A DNA stretch of 64,000 nt from Hymenobacter aranciens (GTDB lineage Bacteria; Bacteroidota; Bacteroidia; Cytophagales; Hymenobacteraceae): contig NZ_JAUQSY010000001.1 in assembly GCF_030580865.1 (NCBI RefSeq), forward strand, positions 372,001 to 436,000, written 5' to 3'. The position numbers and the translations under genes are program-made. How positions within the stretch are numbered: the first letter of the stretch is position 1; every line of letters starts with the position of its first letter. The notes beneath the pieces were generated by a model. It worked only from the letters and a program-made list of their open reading frames with translations. It had not been told where the DNA came from and made no database searches. This document shows positions 34,301 through 46,300 of this stretch, piece by piece.

Positions 34301-37300
34301 AGAAGCGGATAGCCGACTGGCTGCTCGTTTTCGTGGCCGTGATGGTCGTCGTGTTGCCTTCGCACACCGTCGACGGCGAGGCCGAAGCCGTTACCGGCTG
34401 CGGGTTGTCTACCGTGAACGTGCTCAAGTTCGAATTAGCCACGTTGCTGTTGCAACGCACCTGCACGCGGTAGGCTACCACGCCCGGCGTGGCCGTGGCG
34501 GTGTAGGTCGTGCCATTGGCCACCGGGCTCACATCTGTGAAGGTGGTGCCGTTGGTCGACTGCTGCCAGTAGATGGTGCCATTGGCCGTGCCGGCCACGG
34601 TCAGTACCTGCGTCTGGCCCTGGCAGAGGCTCACCGCGGCGGGCGATACCGTGCCAGCCACCGGAGCAGCTACCGTACGCGTCACCGTCAGTACGTCGTT
34701 GCCGGTGCTGCCGTCACCCGATACGTTGGTCGTAATCGTGAAGACATAGTCACCGTAAGCCGTCATGTCTACCGTGCCGGGGATGGTTACCGGCAGCGTG
34801 CCGCCGTTACCGGCAATGGTGCCGGTGAGGGTGGCCGTGAACGGCCCAACCGTGCCGCTGGGCGTCAGTACCGATACCGAAACGGTAGCCGGCGTGATGG
34901 TGCTTAGGTTGGTGCTGGCAAAGCCAGTGTTGCGGATAGTTACCGACAGCGGTTCAGCCGAGCTGAAGCAGGTCTGACCACTGGGCACCGGGCTTACCAG
35001 TACGGCAGGCTCGATGTCGTAAGGTGCAGGCGTAAACTCGTAGGCACCGGGGTCGGTGGGCGAGTTGCGGGTAGCCAGCGTGATGTCGTTCGGTACGCGG
35101 GGCAGCAACGGTGCAATGCCGTCGATGCCGGCGTTGGTGGTCGGCTTCAGGTTGCCGGTAGCCGCGTTAGCAAACAGCGGGTCAACTGCCACACTGTTGG
35201 CATCGAGGCCGGAGTTAGTCTGCCACAGCGCCAGCGTGGTGCGGGCTGTGCCGTTGTAGCCGGTGTAATAGTTGGTGGCGGTGCCGCTACCCATTACATA
35301 CAGGTCGTTGTAGTCCGACACGGCAGCCGTAGCAGCTGCCGCAGTGGAGAAGTACAGGCCGTACTGGCTGCCAGTGCTGGTGCGGGTTACTTTGAAGATG
35401 TTATTCTTCAGTTCTATACCGGCAGCGTTACCCGACTGGTAATAGCCATAGGTAATCCCGCTGGAGCTGGTCGTGTAGTCGCTGCTTACCGAGTTGTGGT
35501 AGAAGCGCTGGTACGCGTAGGCCGAGAAGTTATAGAAGCCTGCTACCGTGCCCGCGCTTTGCAGGTTGTACACAACGTTGTTCACGTAGTCGTTCGGAGC
35601 AGCAGCCGTGGCCGATGCTGCGATGTACACGCCGTAAGCGGCAGAAGAGTTGGTCAGCACGGCCGCGTAGGGGTCGTGAATCCGGTTGCGCTCTACGGCA
35701 GCGCCGGAGTTACCGGTCGTCATGTAGATACCATTGAACGTGGTAACGGTGGTGGCAGTCGGGCGACTGATGTCGTTGCCAAGAATCTGCGGTGCGTTCT
35801 GGTAGGTTGAGTAGATACCATACGTGTAGAAGTCGCGCACGGTATTGTTCAGAATCTGGTTGCCAACAGCTGTCGTAGCCGTGGGGCCAGACATGCTGAT
35901 ACCATAGTAGCCACCGCTGATGGTATTGCCCGAGATAACAGTGTTGGCAGCAGCGTCGCCGCTGCTCGTCATACTGGTCAGGCTGTTGCTGATAGCAATA
36001 CCGCCAGTAGTGGTGCTCGATACGTTGGCCGGCGCACTCACCACGTTGTTCGTAATCGAGTTATTGTTCGACTGACCACTCAGGATAACCCCAGCGCCAT
36101 AAGTGGTGCCGGTGGGGTTAATCACGAAGTTGTTCAGGGTGGTGTAGTCAGCCCCCGTGAATGCTACCACCGCAATGTTGGTGCTGGTGGGCGCGAAGGT
36201 CAGGGTTTGGCCATTGCCATTGAATGCAACCGTGTTGGTAGCGCTGGTGCCAGCAATAGTTGGCAACAGCACTTGCTCGGTGTAAGCGCCGTTCGATACG
36301 GCGAAGGTAACCGCACCATTTACCCCGTAAGCGGCCAGCGACGAAGCGGCGGCGTTTACGGTCGGAGTGCTGGTGTTCATGAAGGCCACGAAGTTGGTGT
36401 TGCTAGCTGCCGCTGCCTTGTTGATGGTGTAAGCACCCACCAGCGTCGTGCGGAAGCTCAGTGTCTGCGTATCGTTGGTCGGGTCTTCGTCGGTGCTGCC
36501 GTTGGGCAGGCTGCTCGTCACCACCAGGGTGTTGATATCCTGCGCCAGCGTGGGTGAGCCCAGGGCCAGCGGTGTGGTAGCGTTGGGAGCTACCGACAAG
36601 CCCGTGAAGCTTTGCGTTACCGGCGAGCCACCGTTGAGGGTGTACGTCAGGCTTACGCTCGTCAGCGGCACGTTGCCCAGGTTGCGAACCGTTGCCGTTA
36701 CGGGGAGGCTACCGGCATTCACCGGGAAAGTGATACCGTTGATAGTTACCACGGTCACATCTGTGCCAGCCGGACGACCGTCGAACTCATCGGCCCCGAT
36801 GTCGGGGTTCGAGCCGCCGCCGTTGGTGCTGCCTGCCGGACCCGGCCGGGTATCGTTGTCGTAGTCGGTCGTGAAGCCTGCGATGGCTACGCCACGCGAC
36901 TCCAGCGGAGCCGAGCGCACGTTCGTCACGTAGTACGGACCAACGTGCAGGTTGGCGGTTGCCGGGTCTACGAACAGGTTGCTCGACGTTACGCTGCTCG
37001 TCGTCGAGCTGAGCGAGTTGGGAGCGCCCCCAGAAATGCTCTGGTAGCTGCTCATGCTATACACGGTGCCGTTGTAGCTTACTACTTTGCTGGCATCTAC
37101 CGTAATGAGATAGTTGTTGTCGGCAGTAGTGGCAGTCCAGCCCGTCGTCGAGCTTACCAGCAGGGCCACGTGAGCCGCGCCGCCACCGGTGCGTTCGTTG
37201 TAGAACACGTTGTTGCGCAGCATCAGGGGGCTGGTGCTGCTACGCTGGAAGGCGTAGGAGTTGTTAACCGTGCCCGTTACGGCGCCGTTCACATACACCG

Positions 37301-40300
37301 AGTTGTAGTAGAAGTTGTTGGTGCCGGTGCCAGCGCTGGCGTTCTCGATACCCGACACGCGGCTTTCGCCCGCCGTGTTGGCGCCCATGCTTACCATGTT
37401 GTTGGCGTAGGTGGCCGCGCCACCATTAATACGGATACCTACTGCTAGGCCCGAAGTGCCGCCAGTGGGGGTGAGGCTTGTATTAGCCACATTATACACC
37501 CGGTTGCGCTCTACCAAAGTAGCCGTACCCGTCGAATTTACCCCCGTAATGAAGATACCATTGGCGCGGGTGCTTGCGGTAGTCGTGCTGTTGACGATGT
37601 TGTACACCGTGTTGTTCGAAACGGTGTTGCCAGCCGTGGCAGCCGAGACGTAGATACCCGAGAGGGCCAGGTCGCTGGTGCTGCTCGAAGCCGTTGTGGT
37701 CAGGTTAGCTACCGTGTTGCCGGTGATAGTGTTGGTGCCGGCGCTCGAGAAAATACCCACGTTGAAGTCGCCTCCCGTGCTGGTCATTTTCACCCGGTTT
37801 ACCACGTTGTTGGTTATTGCTACCGTACCGGTTGCCGTGTTGTAGATGGAGTACGTGTCGTAGTTCGTGCGCACCGTATCGCTGCTCACGCCACCGGTCA
37901 GGGCCATACCAATGCGGTTGCCGCTGATAGTGCCACTGCCGGTACCCGTAAACGAGATGCCGTAATTGGTGGAACTACCGGTATTGGCGATGTTAGCCAG
38001 CACGTTGTTGGTAATGGTGTGCGTGCTGCTGGCCACCGACGGAATTGCGATACCAATGAAGGCCGCAGAAGACGTCAGTGCCGCACCGCCACGGGTGGCA
38101 TTGGCACCGCCAATGCTGTTGCCCGTTACGGTGTGCGCCGAGCCCGTCACCAGTTGTACGGCCGTTAGCGCCGTGGTACGGGTGGCCGTCTGGTAGAAGC
38201 TGTTGCCCGAAATCGTCCAGTTGTTGCCGTTGCCGGCAGCCGGCACAATCACCCCACCGCTAGTCCAGTCGTAGATGCGGTTGTTGCTGATGGTGATGCC
38301 GCTGTTGGTGCCGGTACCAGTGCCCGTTACCGATACAGAGTACACGGCATTGGCGTGGGTGGCGCCACCGGTAGTGCTGAGGCCGCGGATGTCGTTGTCG
38401 GTAACGTTGTTATTGTCGTTACCGGTCGACGTTACCGCCGTCGAACTGTTGTAGAACAGCACCGTGCCGCTGCTGGTCGAGGTGTTGCCACTCTCAATTA
38501 CCGAACGGGTGATGGTGTTGCTCACAGCATCGTTGAGGAACGTGAAGGTGGGGCTAGCCACCGTGTTCAGGTTCTGGAAGCGGAAGTAACGGCTGGCGCC
38601 CCCGTCGAAGGTCACGTTGTCGGCACCGTTCAGGCGAATCATGCCGGCGTTGAAGCCTGGGCCGCTGATGAGCAGCTCGCTCGTTACCGAGGCATCGGGC
38701 CGGATAGTGATGCTGTAGTTGCTGCCCGTGGCTTGCGCCAGCTGGTTCAGAGCGATGTTGCCGGGCTCCGTCAGGTTGGAGGTTACGTTCACCACGATGT
38801 TGCTCTGGGCAATACCGCCGTTCAGCGCGTTGAACAAGCCGGCGGGGCCGGTCAGGTTCGGGTACGGCTGACCGGTGCCCACCGTGTAGGTGCTGGCCAG
38901 CACCGGTACGATGAGGTAAGAGTCGTAGCCCGTGGGCAGGTTGGCCGTAGCCAGGTTCACCGTAGTGGGGATGCTGCTGGGCGGGAAGTTGCCATGGCCT
39001 ACCCCAACGTTGGCCGGAGCCACGCGGTCTTGCGCCACGATGAAGTAGTCGATGGTTTCGCCACCCGTTACGCCCGTGCCGCCATTCAGCAGCGAATAAT
39101 CCACGTTGAAGCTGTAGGTATAAACCGGCGGCGTCGTGGCAGAAGTATTCGTGAGCGTGCCCACTACGTATTTCCAGCCGTCGGTAGCACTGGTGTTACC
39201 GGTGATGACGTTGCCATCGGTGCGGCGACGGAAATATAGACGGGGCGGGAAGGTCGATACGTTCACGTTCACGTTATCGGTGATGGTGATGCCCGACAGC
39301 GTGGTCGAGGGAGCAGCGGCCTGGTTGGGGAACGCCGTGAACGTGATAGTGGGGGGCAGCAGGTCGGCCACCAGGAAGGTGCCTTCGTCGGCCCCGATGT
39401 CGGGGGCCGTGCCACCACCACCGGCCGGGTAGCCGGGGTTGCCCTGGCGAATGTCGCCTTCGTAGTCAGTCGTGATACCGGCAATGTTGATACCACCGCT
39501 TTCCACCTGCGTGGGGTTGGTGGGGTCAATGTGCAGGAAGTTGGCATCCGAGCCCGTCGTCGAGATGAAGTTCGGGAATTCCGTGCCCGAGTTGGCTTCC
39601 CGGGGGCTGCCCATGTAGGCTTTGAAGTCAGCAATCGTCTGCTTCGTGTTGGTCAGCGAAGTAGTGCCCTGGGCATACAGCAGGGTGTTGGCCGAAGCCC
39701 CACCCGCGTAGTACAGGTTGCGGTCGTTGGTCGTAACGGGCGCATTGGTTACCGAAATCGTGGTGCCGCGGCGGTAGGCTACCGTTGCGTACGTGCCGTT
39801 GGGCGACGAGGCGTTCACGAAGATGTTGTTGCGCAGGTTCACCGGGGCATCGGTCGAGATGAAAATGCCCGAGGTGCCGAAGTTCGCACCAGCACTGAAA
39901 GCCGCGAGGTACACCGAGTTGAACGAGATGTTGGTAACCGAGCTCGTCGACGAGTTCGACACCAGCATGCCGTTGATGGCCGAAGCGCCGGTTGCGTTCG
40001 GTGCCGTCAGGTTGCCGACCAAGTTGTTGTACACGTTCACCGTGTTGGCAATCGAACCGCCAATGCTCAGGCCATTTACCGTTACCCCGGCGTTGTCGCC
40101 CGACAGGTCGTAAATCTTGTTGCGGTAAATGTTCACCGTGCTGGCTGCGCTCGTTGAGGTAATCGAGACGCCGTTCACGTTGGCCGCCCCGGTAGTCGAG
40201 AGGCCGCTGATGTTGTTCAGGAAGATGTCGCCACCAGCTGCTGCGTTACCCGTAACAATAGTGTTCGGGCCGATGAGAACGCCGGACAGCGCCCCACCAC

Positions 40301-43300
40301 CCGTGCTCGTGAAGCCGGCAATCGTGTTGTTGTTGACGCGCGAAGTGGTAGCACCGTAGGCGTAGTTGATGGCGGAGCCGCCACCGCTACCCGTTGCCAG
40401 GTTCGTGAACGTGTTATTCGTAATCGTAATCTTCTGGCTGGCCGAAGTGCCCATGAAAACACCCGTCAGCGTGGACGTGCCAGCTACTGCAATGTTCGTG
40501 AACGTGTTCTGGTCAACCGTGATATCGCCAGCCGCGCTGGCGTAGTTGTAATAGCCAAACAGGCCGGCGCCCGTACCCGAGCCGTTGATGTTCTGGAACG
40601 TGTTGTTGCTAACCGTCGTCGCGCCAGCAGTCGTGCTGTTGTTGTTTATCAGATAGCTGTTGCTGTTCCAGTTGAAGTAAGCAATACCGTTAGCTGGCCC
40701 GAAGGTGTTGTTGCTGATGGTATGCGAGATGCCCGTTGCCGCCGCGTTGTTCACCGCGCCGGTGTTGTACAGCATGTACGTGGCACCGGTGGTCCGATAC
40801 GAGTTGACGTCGTTCGTGAACAGGTTGTTGCTGTTCATCGTAGCGCCACCCGTAATGGCTGCGGTGTTGTATACGCCATATACTGCGCCGGACAGCGTGC
40901 CCGTGCCAGCAAAGGTGTCAGACCCGTTGATATTGTTGGTATTGAAGCTGGCGGCCGTAGCGCCGGTGCCGCTCACGGCGCCGGTGTTATACACCCCGTA
41001 GAAACCGCCGGTGTAGCTGCTGGCGCTATACGAGGTAGGCGTGTTCGACACCGTGTTTTGGTTCATGGCCAGCGTGCTGCTGGTGCCACTCACTGCGGCA
41101 GCGTTGTACACGCCGTAGAACTGGGCTCCGTAGGAGTTCGTGCTTACGTTGAACGTCGAAGCATTCGACACCGTGTTCTCGTTCATGGTCAGGCCGTTCA
41201 CGGCCGTACCAGTGCTGGTATTAAACACCCCGTTCACATTCTGGCCAAAGCCGCTGTTGCCGGTGAGAGCATTGAATGCTACCGAAACATTGTTGTTGTT
41301 CAGCGCCAGCGTGTTCGAGGCAGCACCCGTGTTGGATACGCCGTTGAAGCTGGCCGTGCCGAAGCCGCCGCCCGCCGTCGCCGAGGGCGAAAGGGTTACG
41401 ATGTTGTTGTTCAGCGTCAGGCTGCCAGCCGTTGCCGTGGCGGCGCCGGTGTTGTACACGCCGTAGGTGCCAGCGTTATAGCTGCCGGCAGCCGTATTAG
41501 CTCCGGCAATCGTGACAGTGTTGCCGTTGAGGGCTACCGAGCCGGTAGCGGCAGCGTTCCACACGCCATAGCTCACGTAGCCGGTCTGGTCCGAAGCCGA
41601 GTTGCTGGTGATGCTCAGCACCACCGTGTTTCCCGACATTATTACCGAGTTGGCAGCGGCACCGGCGGCAGCGTTATACACACCGTAGATGGGGTTGTTG
41701 CTGCCTTGGCTCAGGGTCACGTTGTTGTTGCTCAGTACGGCGTTGGTAGCCGTGCTGGCGCCCTGGAACACTCCGTAGATGGCGCCGGTAGCGGCGCTGC
41801 CGCCACCCGCCGTGTTATTCACGATGTTGTTGTTCAGTAGCGCGCCCGACTGGTAGATGGCGTAGATGCCATAGCTGCTGGCCGTGCTGCCAAAGTTGTT
41901 CACCGTGTTGCCCGTCGTAGCACCAGCCGTGCCGCCGAAGTCGTTGTTCAGGTCGTAGAAAGCCGGCGTGTTCGAGCCATTGAAGACGATACCGCTGGTT
42001 ACGTTGCTGATGATGTTGTTGTAGAACTTATTGCCCGAATTCGCGCCAGCTACGCTGGTCGGAGCGGCTACGGCTACCCCGGCTGCCGTGGTCGTAGCAC
42101 CGAAGATGCCGGTGCTGTTCACATTGGCTTTGCTCAGGGTAATGTTGCAATTCTGCACCGTGTTGTTCTGGGCACCATTGGTCACTGAAGCCCGGTACAG
42201 CGCAATGCCGTATTCGAGGCTGGTCAGGCCCGAGGGCTGCGTGATGTCAAGCCCCGAGAACACGAAGTAGTCGCCCCCGGCCACGGCCAGGGCCGCGTCG
42301 TTGGTGCCGCTAGTGCCGGTTACCTGCAGGATGGGGTTGGCGCCGGCACCAGCCGGGTCGCGCTGGAACGTAATCGGGAAGCCCGCAATACCCGTCGTGA
42401 TGATAACCGGAACGCTGGTTTCATTGAAGGTCTGGCTGCGCGATACGTTGAAGATGACCGGACCCGTGTTAGGCGACGGCGTGTAGGCCGCCGTGTTGAT
42501 GCCGCGAGCGTTTAGGTCGTTGATAGCTGCCGTGAAGCTGGTGTAGTTACGAGCTCCGCTGCCGCTTTGGTTGATGGTGTAGGTGCCCTGCATGGGGCCC
42601 TCGATGCTCAGGTAGCCAGCGGCGCCGCTCAGCGTAATGGCGGGTGTGCTGCTGCCGGTGTAAGGCGTGCCGCCAATGGTTACCGACGAGAAAGCCGACG
42701 TAATCTGGTCGCCCGAGGTAGCCGTACCGGCAATATCATATACCAGGAAGAAGTAATTGCTGCCCAGGTCGAGGAGTTGGCTGCCCGTGAAGTTAATCGA
42801 GGTGCCGCTTACTGTGCCCGTGGCTACGAGCGTAGCCGAGGCCAGGGAATACGAGCTGGTGTTGCTGCGATACAAGCGGGCGGCTGCAATGTCAGCTACA
42901 TTACTCGTGCCGGTCAGGTCAACGGTAACGGCAGTCAGGTTGGGTTGAGCGCCCGAGCCCGCCGTGGTTACGGTCAGGCTGGCGGCTACCTGATTGGTAG
43001 CACTAGCCCCCGTGTTGGCCGTAGTCTGCGTGTAGGTGAGACTGCTTACGGTAACCGGAACCGACGGCGTGAAGGTGCCTTCGTCGGCCCCGAGGTCGGG
43101 CGTAGTCGCATTGCGGGTGTCGCCGTCGAAGTCGGTCGTGTAAGTTGCAATGGCAGCGCCGCCGCTTTCTACCTGCGTAGGCACGGACGGGTTGATGTGC
43201 AGGAAAGAGCTGCTGCTGCCCGTGGTGCTGGCGAAGGGCGGGTTTTCCGTCACCGAAGCCTGGTCGCGGGTTGCCATGAACGCCTTATAGGTATCGAGGC

Positions 43301-46300
43301 GCTGATGCGGGTTGGTGGCCGACGTTGTGCCTTCTACATACAGCAAGTTGGTGCTCGAGGGAGCGCCAGCGTAGAACAGGTTGTTGTTCGAGGCTGCTTG
43401 GTAGTTAGCGGGTACAGTGCCATTCGTGCCGCTCACGCGGCGCAGGGCGGCGGTGTAGCCACCCGTGCCAATGGCCGTCGAGGTATTGACGATGATGTTG
43501 TTGCGGAGCGTCAGGTTCGGACCGGTGGCGAAATAGATGCCCGAGGTACCGAACGTAGCGGCGCTGCTGCTGGCGTTCAGGTAAATGGTGTTGTAGTACG
43601 CATTCACCGTCGTGCTGGCGACCATGTTGATACCCGTTACAGCCAGCAGGCTCGTGGCGGCCGGAGCCGTCAGGGTGCCAATGAGGTTGTTGTGCAGGTT
43701 TACCGTGGTGCCAGCCGTGAGGTAAATACCAGCTACTACCGACCCGGCTGCCGTGCCCGACAAACCGTAAATCTTGTTCTGGTAGATGCTGGTGGTCGTG
43801 GCCGAGTTATTAATGCCATATACGTTGCTGCCACCGCTGCTCACCAGGTTGCCCACGGTGTTCTGGAACACCGACCCGATGTTGCTGTTCGAGACGATAC
43901 CGGTCAGGGCAGCGCCACCGTTGAAGCCGGTGATAGTGTTGCCGCTGATTACGGATGCTGCGGCACCCAACGTAGCGTTGATGCCAATGCCTGCGCCCGT
44001 ACCAGCCGTCAGGTTAGTAAACGTGTTGTTGGTGATGTTCATCACCTGGGTAGCTGCGGTGCTCTGCTGTACGCCAATCAGGCCGGCCGAACCGGCCAGT
44101 GTGATGTTGTTGAGTGTATTACCGTTGAAGGTGAACGCACCGGGCGAAGAAGGGGAGCCGTTATCGTAATAGCCGACGAAGCTACCGTTGCCCGTGCTGG
44201 TTAGATTACGGAAGTTGTTGTTACTAACCGTAATAGCGCTGGCGGTAGCATTGTTGTTGAAAATCAGATACGAAGCGCTGCCCGTGTTAAACGTAGCCGT
44301 GCCGGTGGCCGGGCCACCCGTATTGCTGCTGATAGTCAGCGGGCCTTGTATCACGCCGGTGTTGTACAGTAGGTTAACAGCAGCCGTCGTTACGTAGGTG
44401 TTGCCAGTGGCAGTCAGTACGTTGTTGTTGCTCATCGAAGCACTGCCGGCTCCGGATGCACCAACGGCACCGGTATTGTACACGCCATTGAAGGAGCCCG
44501 ACAGCACCCCGGTGCTGGTCAGGCTGCTCACCGCGTTGATGGTGTTGCCATTGAAGGCGGCGGCCGTAGCGCTATTGCTGCTCACTGCACCAGTGTTATA
44601 CACACCGAAAAAGCTCGTCGTAATGCTTTGCGTTGAGGTCACCGTTGGCGAGTTCGAGACGGTGTTCGAGTTCATCGCCAGGGCACCCGTTACCGCGCTG
44701 ACGTTGCCTACACCATAGTAGCTGCCGCCATAGCCACTACCCGTTGTCGAGCTTGTGGGAGTATTGGCTACCGTGTTCGAGCTCATGGTCAGGGCGCCGG
44801 CTACGGTGCTGGCGTTATATACGCCGTACACCGAATTGCCCGAGCCAGCCGTGCCGCCTACCGTGTGTACGATAGTGACGTTGTTGCTGCTCAGCGTAGC
44901 GGCGGCCGAGGCTGCGCCCGCGTTACCCACGCCATAGAACGGGCCACCGCTGCCGAAACCGCCAGCGGCCGAAGCCGTAGCGGTCAGGTTCACTATGTTG
45001 CCAGTCATAGTCAGGGCCCCACCCGAGATGGCCGTGGTGTTGTACACCCCATAGAAGCCCCCGTCGTAGCTGCCCGCACCCGTGTTGGCGGCCGTAGCCG
45101 TTACCGAGTTATTGGTGAGCGTTACCGTGCCGTTGGCTGCTGCGTTGTACACCCCGTAAAGTGAGGAGGCGTTTGTAGTAGCAAAGTTGTTGGCCAGCGA
45201 CAGCGTTACGATGTTGTTGGTCAGCGATGCCGTGTTGGCCGCAGCCCCGGCCGCGAGGTTATACACCCCGTAGGCCAGGTTGGCGCTGCCTTGGCTCAAC
45301 GTCACCGTGTTGTAGCTCATCGCCACGCTCGTCGCGGTGCTCGTGCCCTGGTACACCCCGTAGATGGGGCCAGCGGCCGCGCTGCCACCAGCGGCGTTGT
45401 TGATGGTGTTGTTGTTCAGCAGCGCGCCCGACTGGTAAATGGCATAGATGCCATACCCGCCGGCTGTGCCACCGAAGTTGGTAATGGTGTTGCCGGTGGT
45501 AGCACCAGCGGCAGCGGCACCACCCACGTCGTTGCCGGTATCGTAGTTGGCCGCAACGTTGACGCCGTTGAGGTAGATACCTGCGGCGACGTTGCTGATG
45601 GTGTTGCTGTAGAACTTATTGTTCGAGAAAGCACCGGCCGCGCTGCTCGTCGTTACGGCGGCACCAGTAACGGTAGTGGCGGCGCTGTAAATACCCGCGC
45701 TGCTGGCGTTAGCCGTGCTGAGGGTAATCGTGCAGTTCTGCACCGTGTTGTTCTGCGAGCCATCGGTGGCCGAGGCGCGGTAGAAGGCAATGCCATACTC
45801 CAGCGCCGACGAGCCCGTGGGCTGCGTGATGGTCAGGTTCGAGAACGTGAAGTAGTCGCCCCCGGCCACGGCCAGGGCCGCGTCGTTGGTGCCGCTAGTG
45901 CCGGTCACCTGCAGGATGGGGTTGGTGGCGCTACCAGCCGGGTCGCGGCGGAACGTAATCGGGAAGCCTGCAATACCCGTGCGGTTGATAGCCGGAACGC
46001 CGGTTTCGTTGAAGGTTTGACCACCGGCTACGTTAAACGTCACCGGCACGCCGCTGCCCGTCGTGTTGATGCCGCGGGCATTGAGGTCGGTGATGGCTGC
46101 CGTGAAGCTGGTGTAGTTAAGCGGGCCGCTGCCCGTCTGGTCGATGGTGTAAGGTCCGCTCATCGGGCCGGTCACGGTCAGGGCACCGGCTGCTCCGCTC
46201 AGGGTGGGCGTGTAGCTGGTGGTATTAATCGTGATGCTCGTGATGGCCGACGTAATTACGTCGCCGGGTGTTGCACCTGGCGCAATGTTGTAGGTCAGGT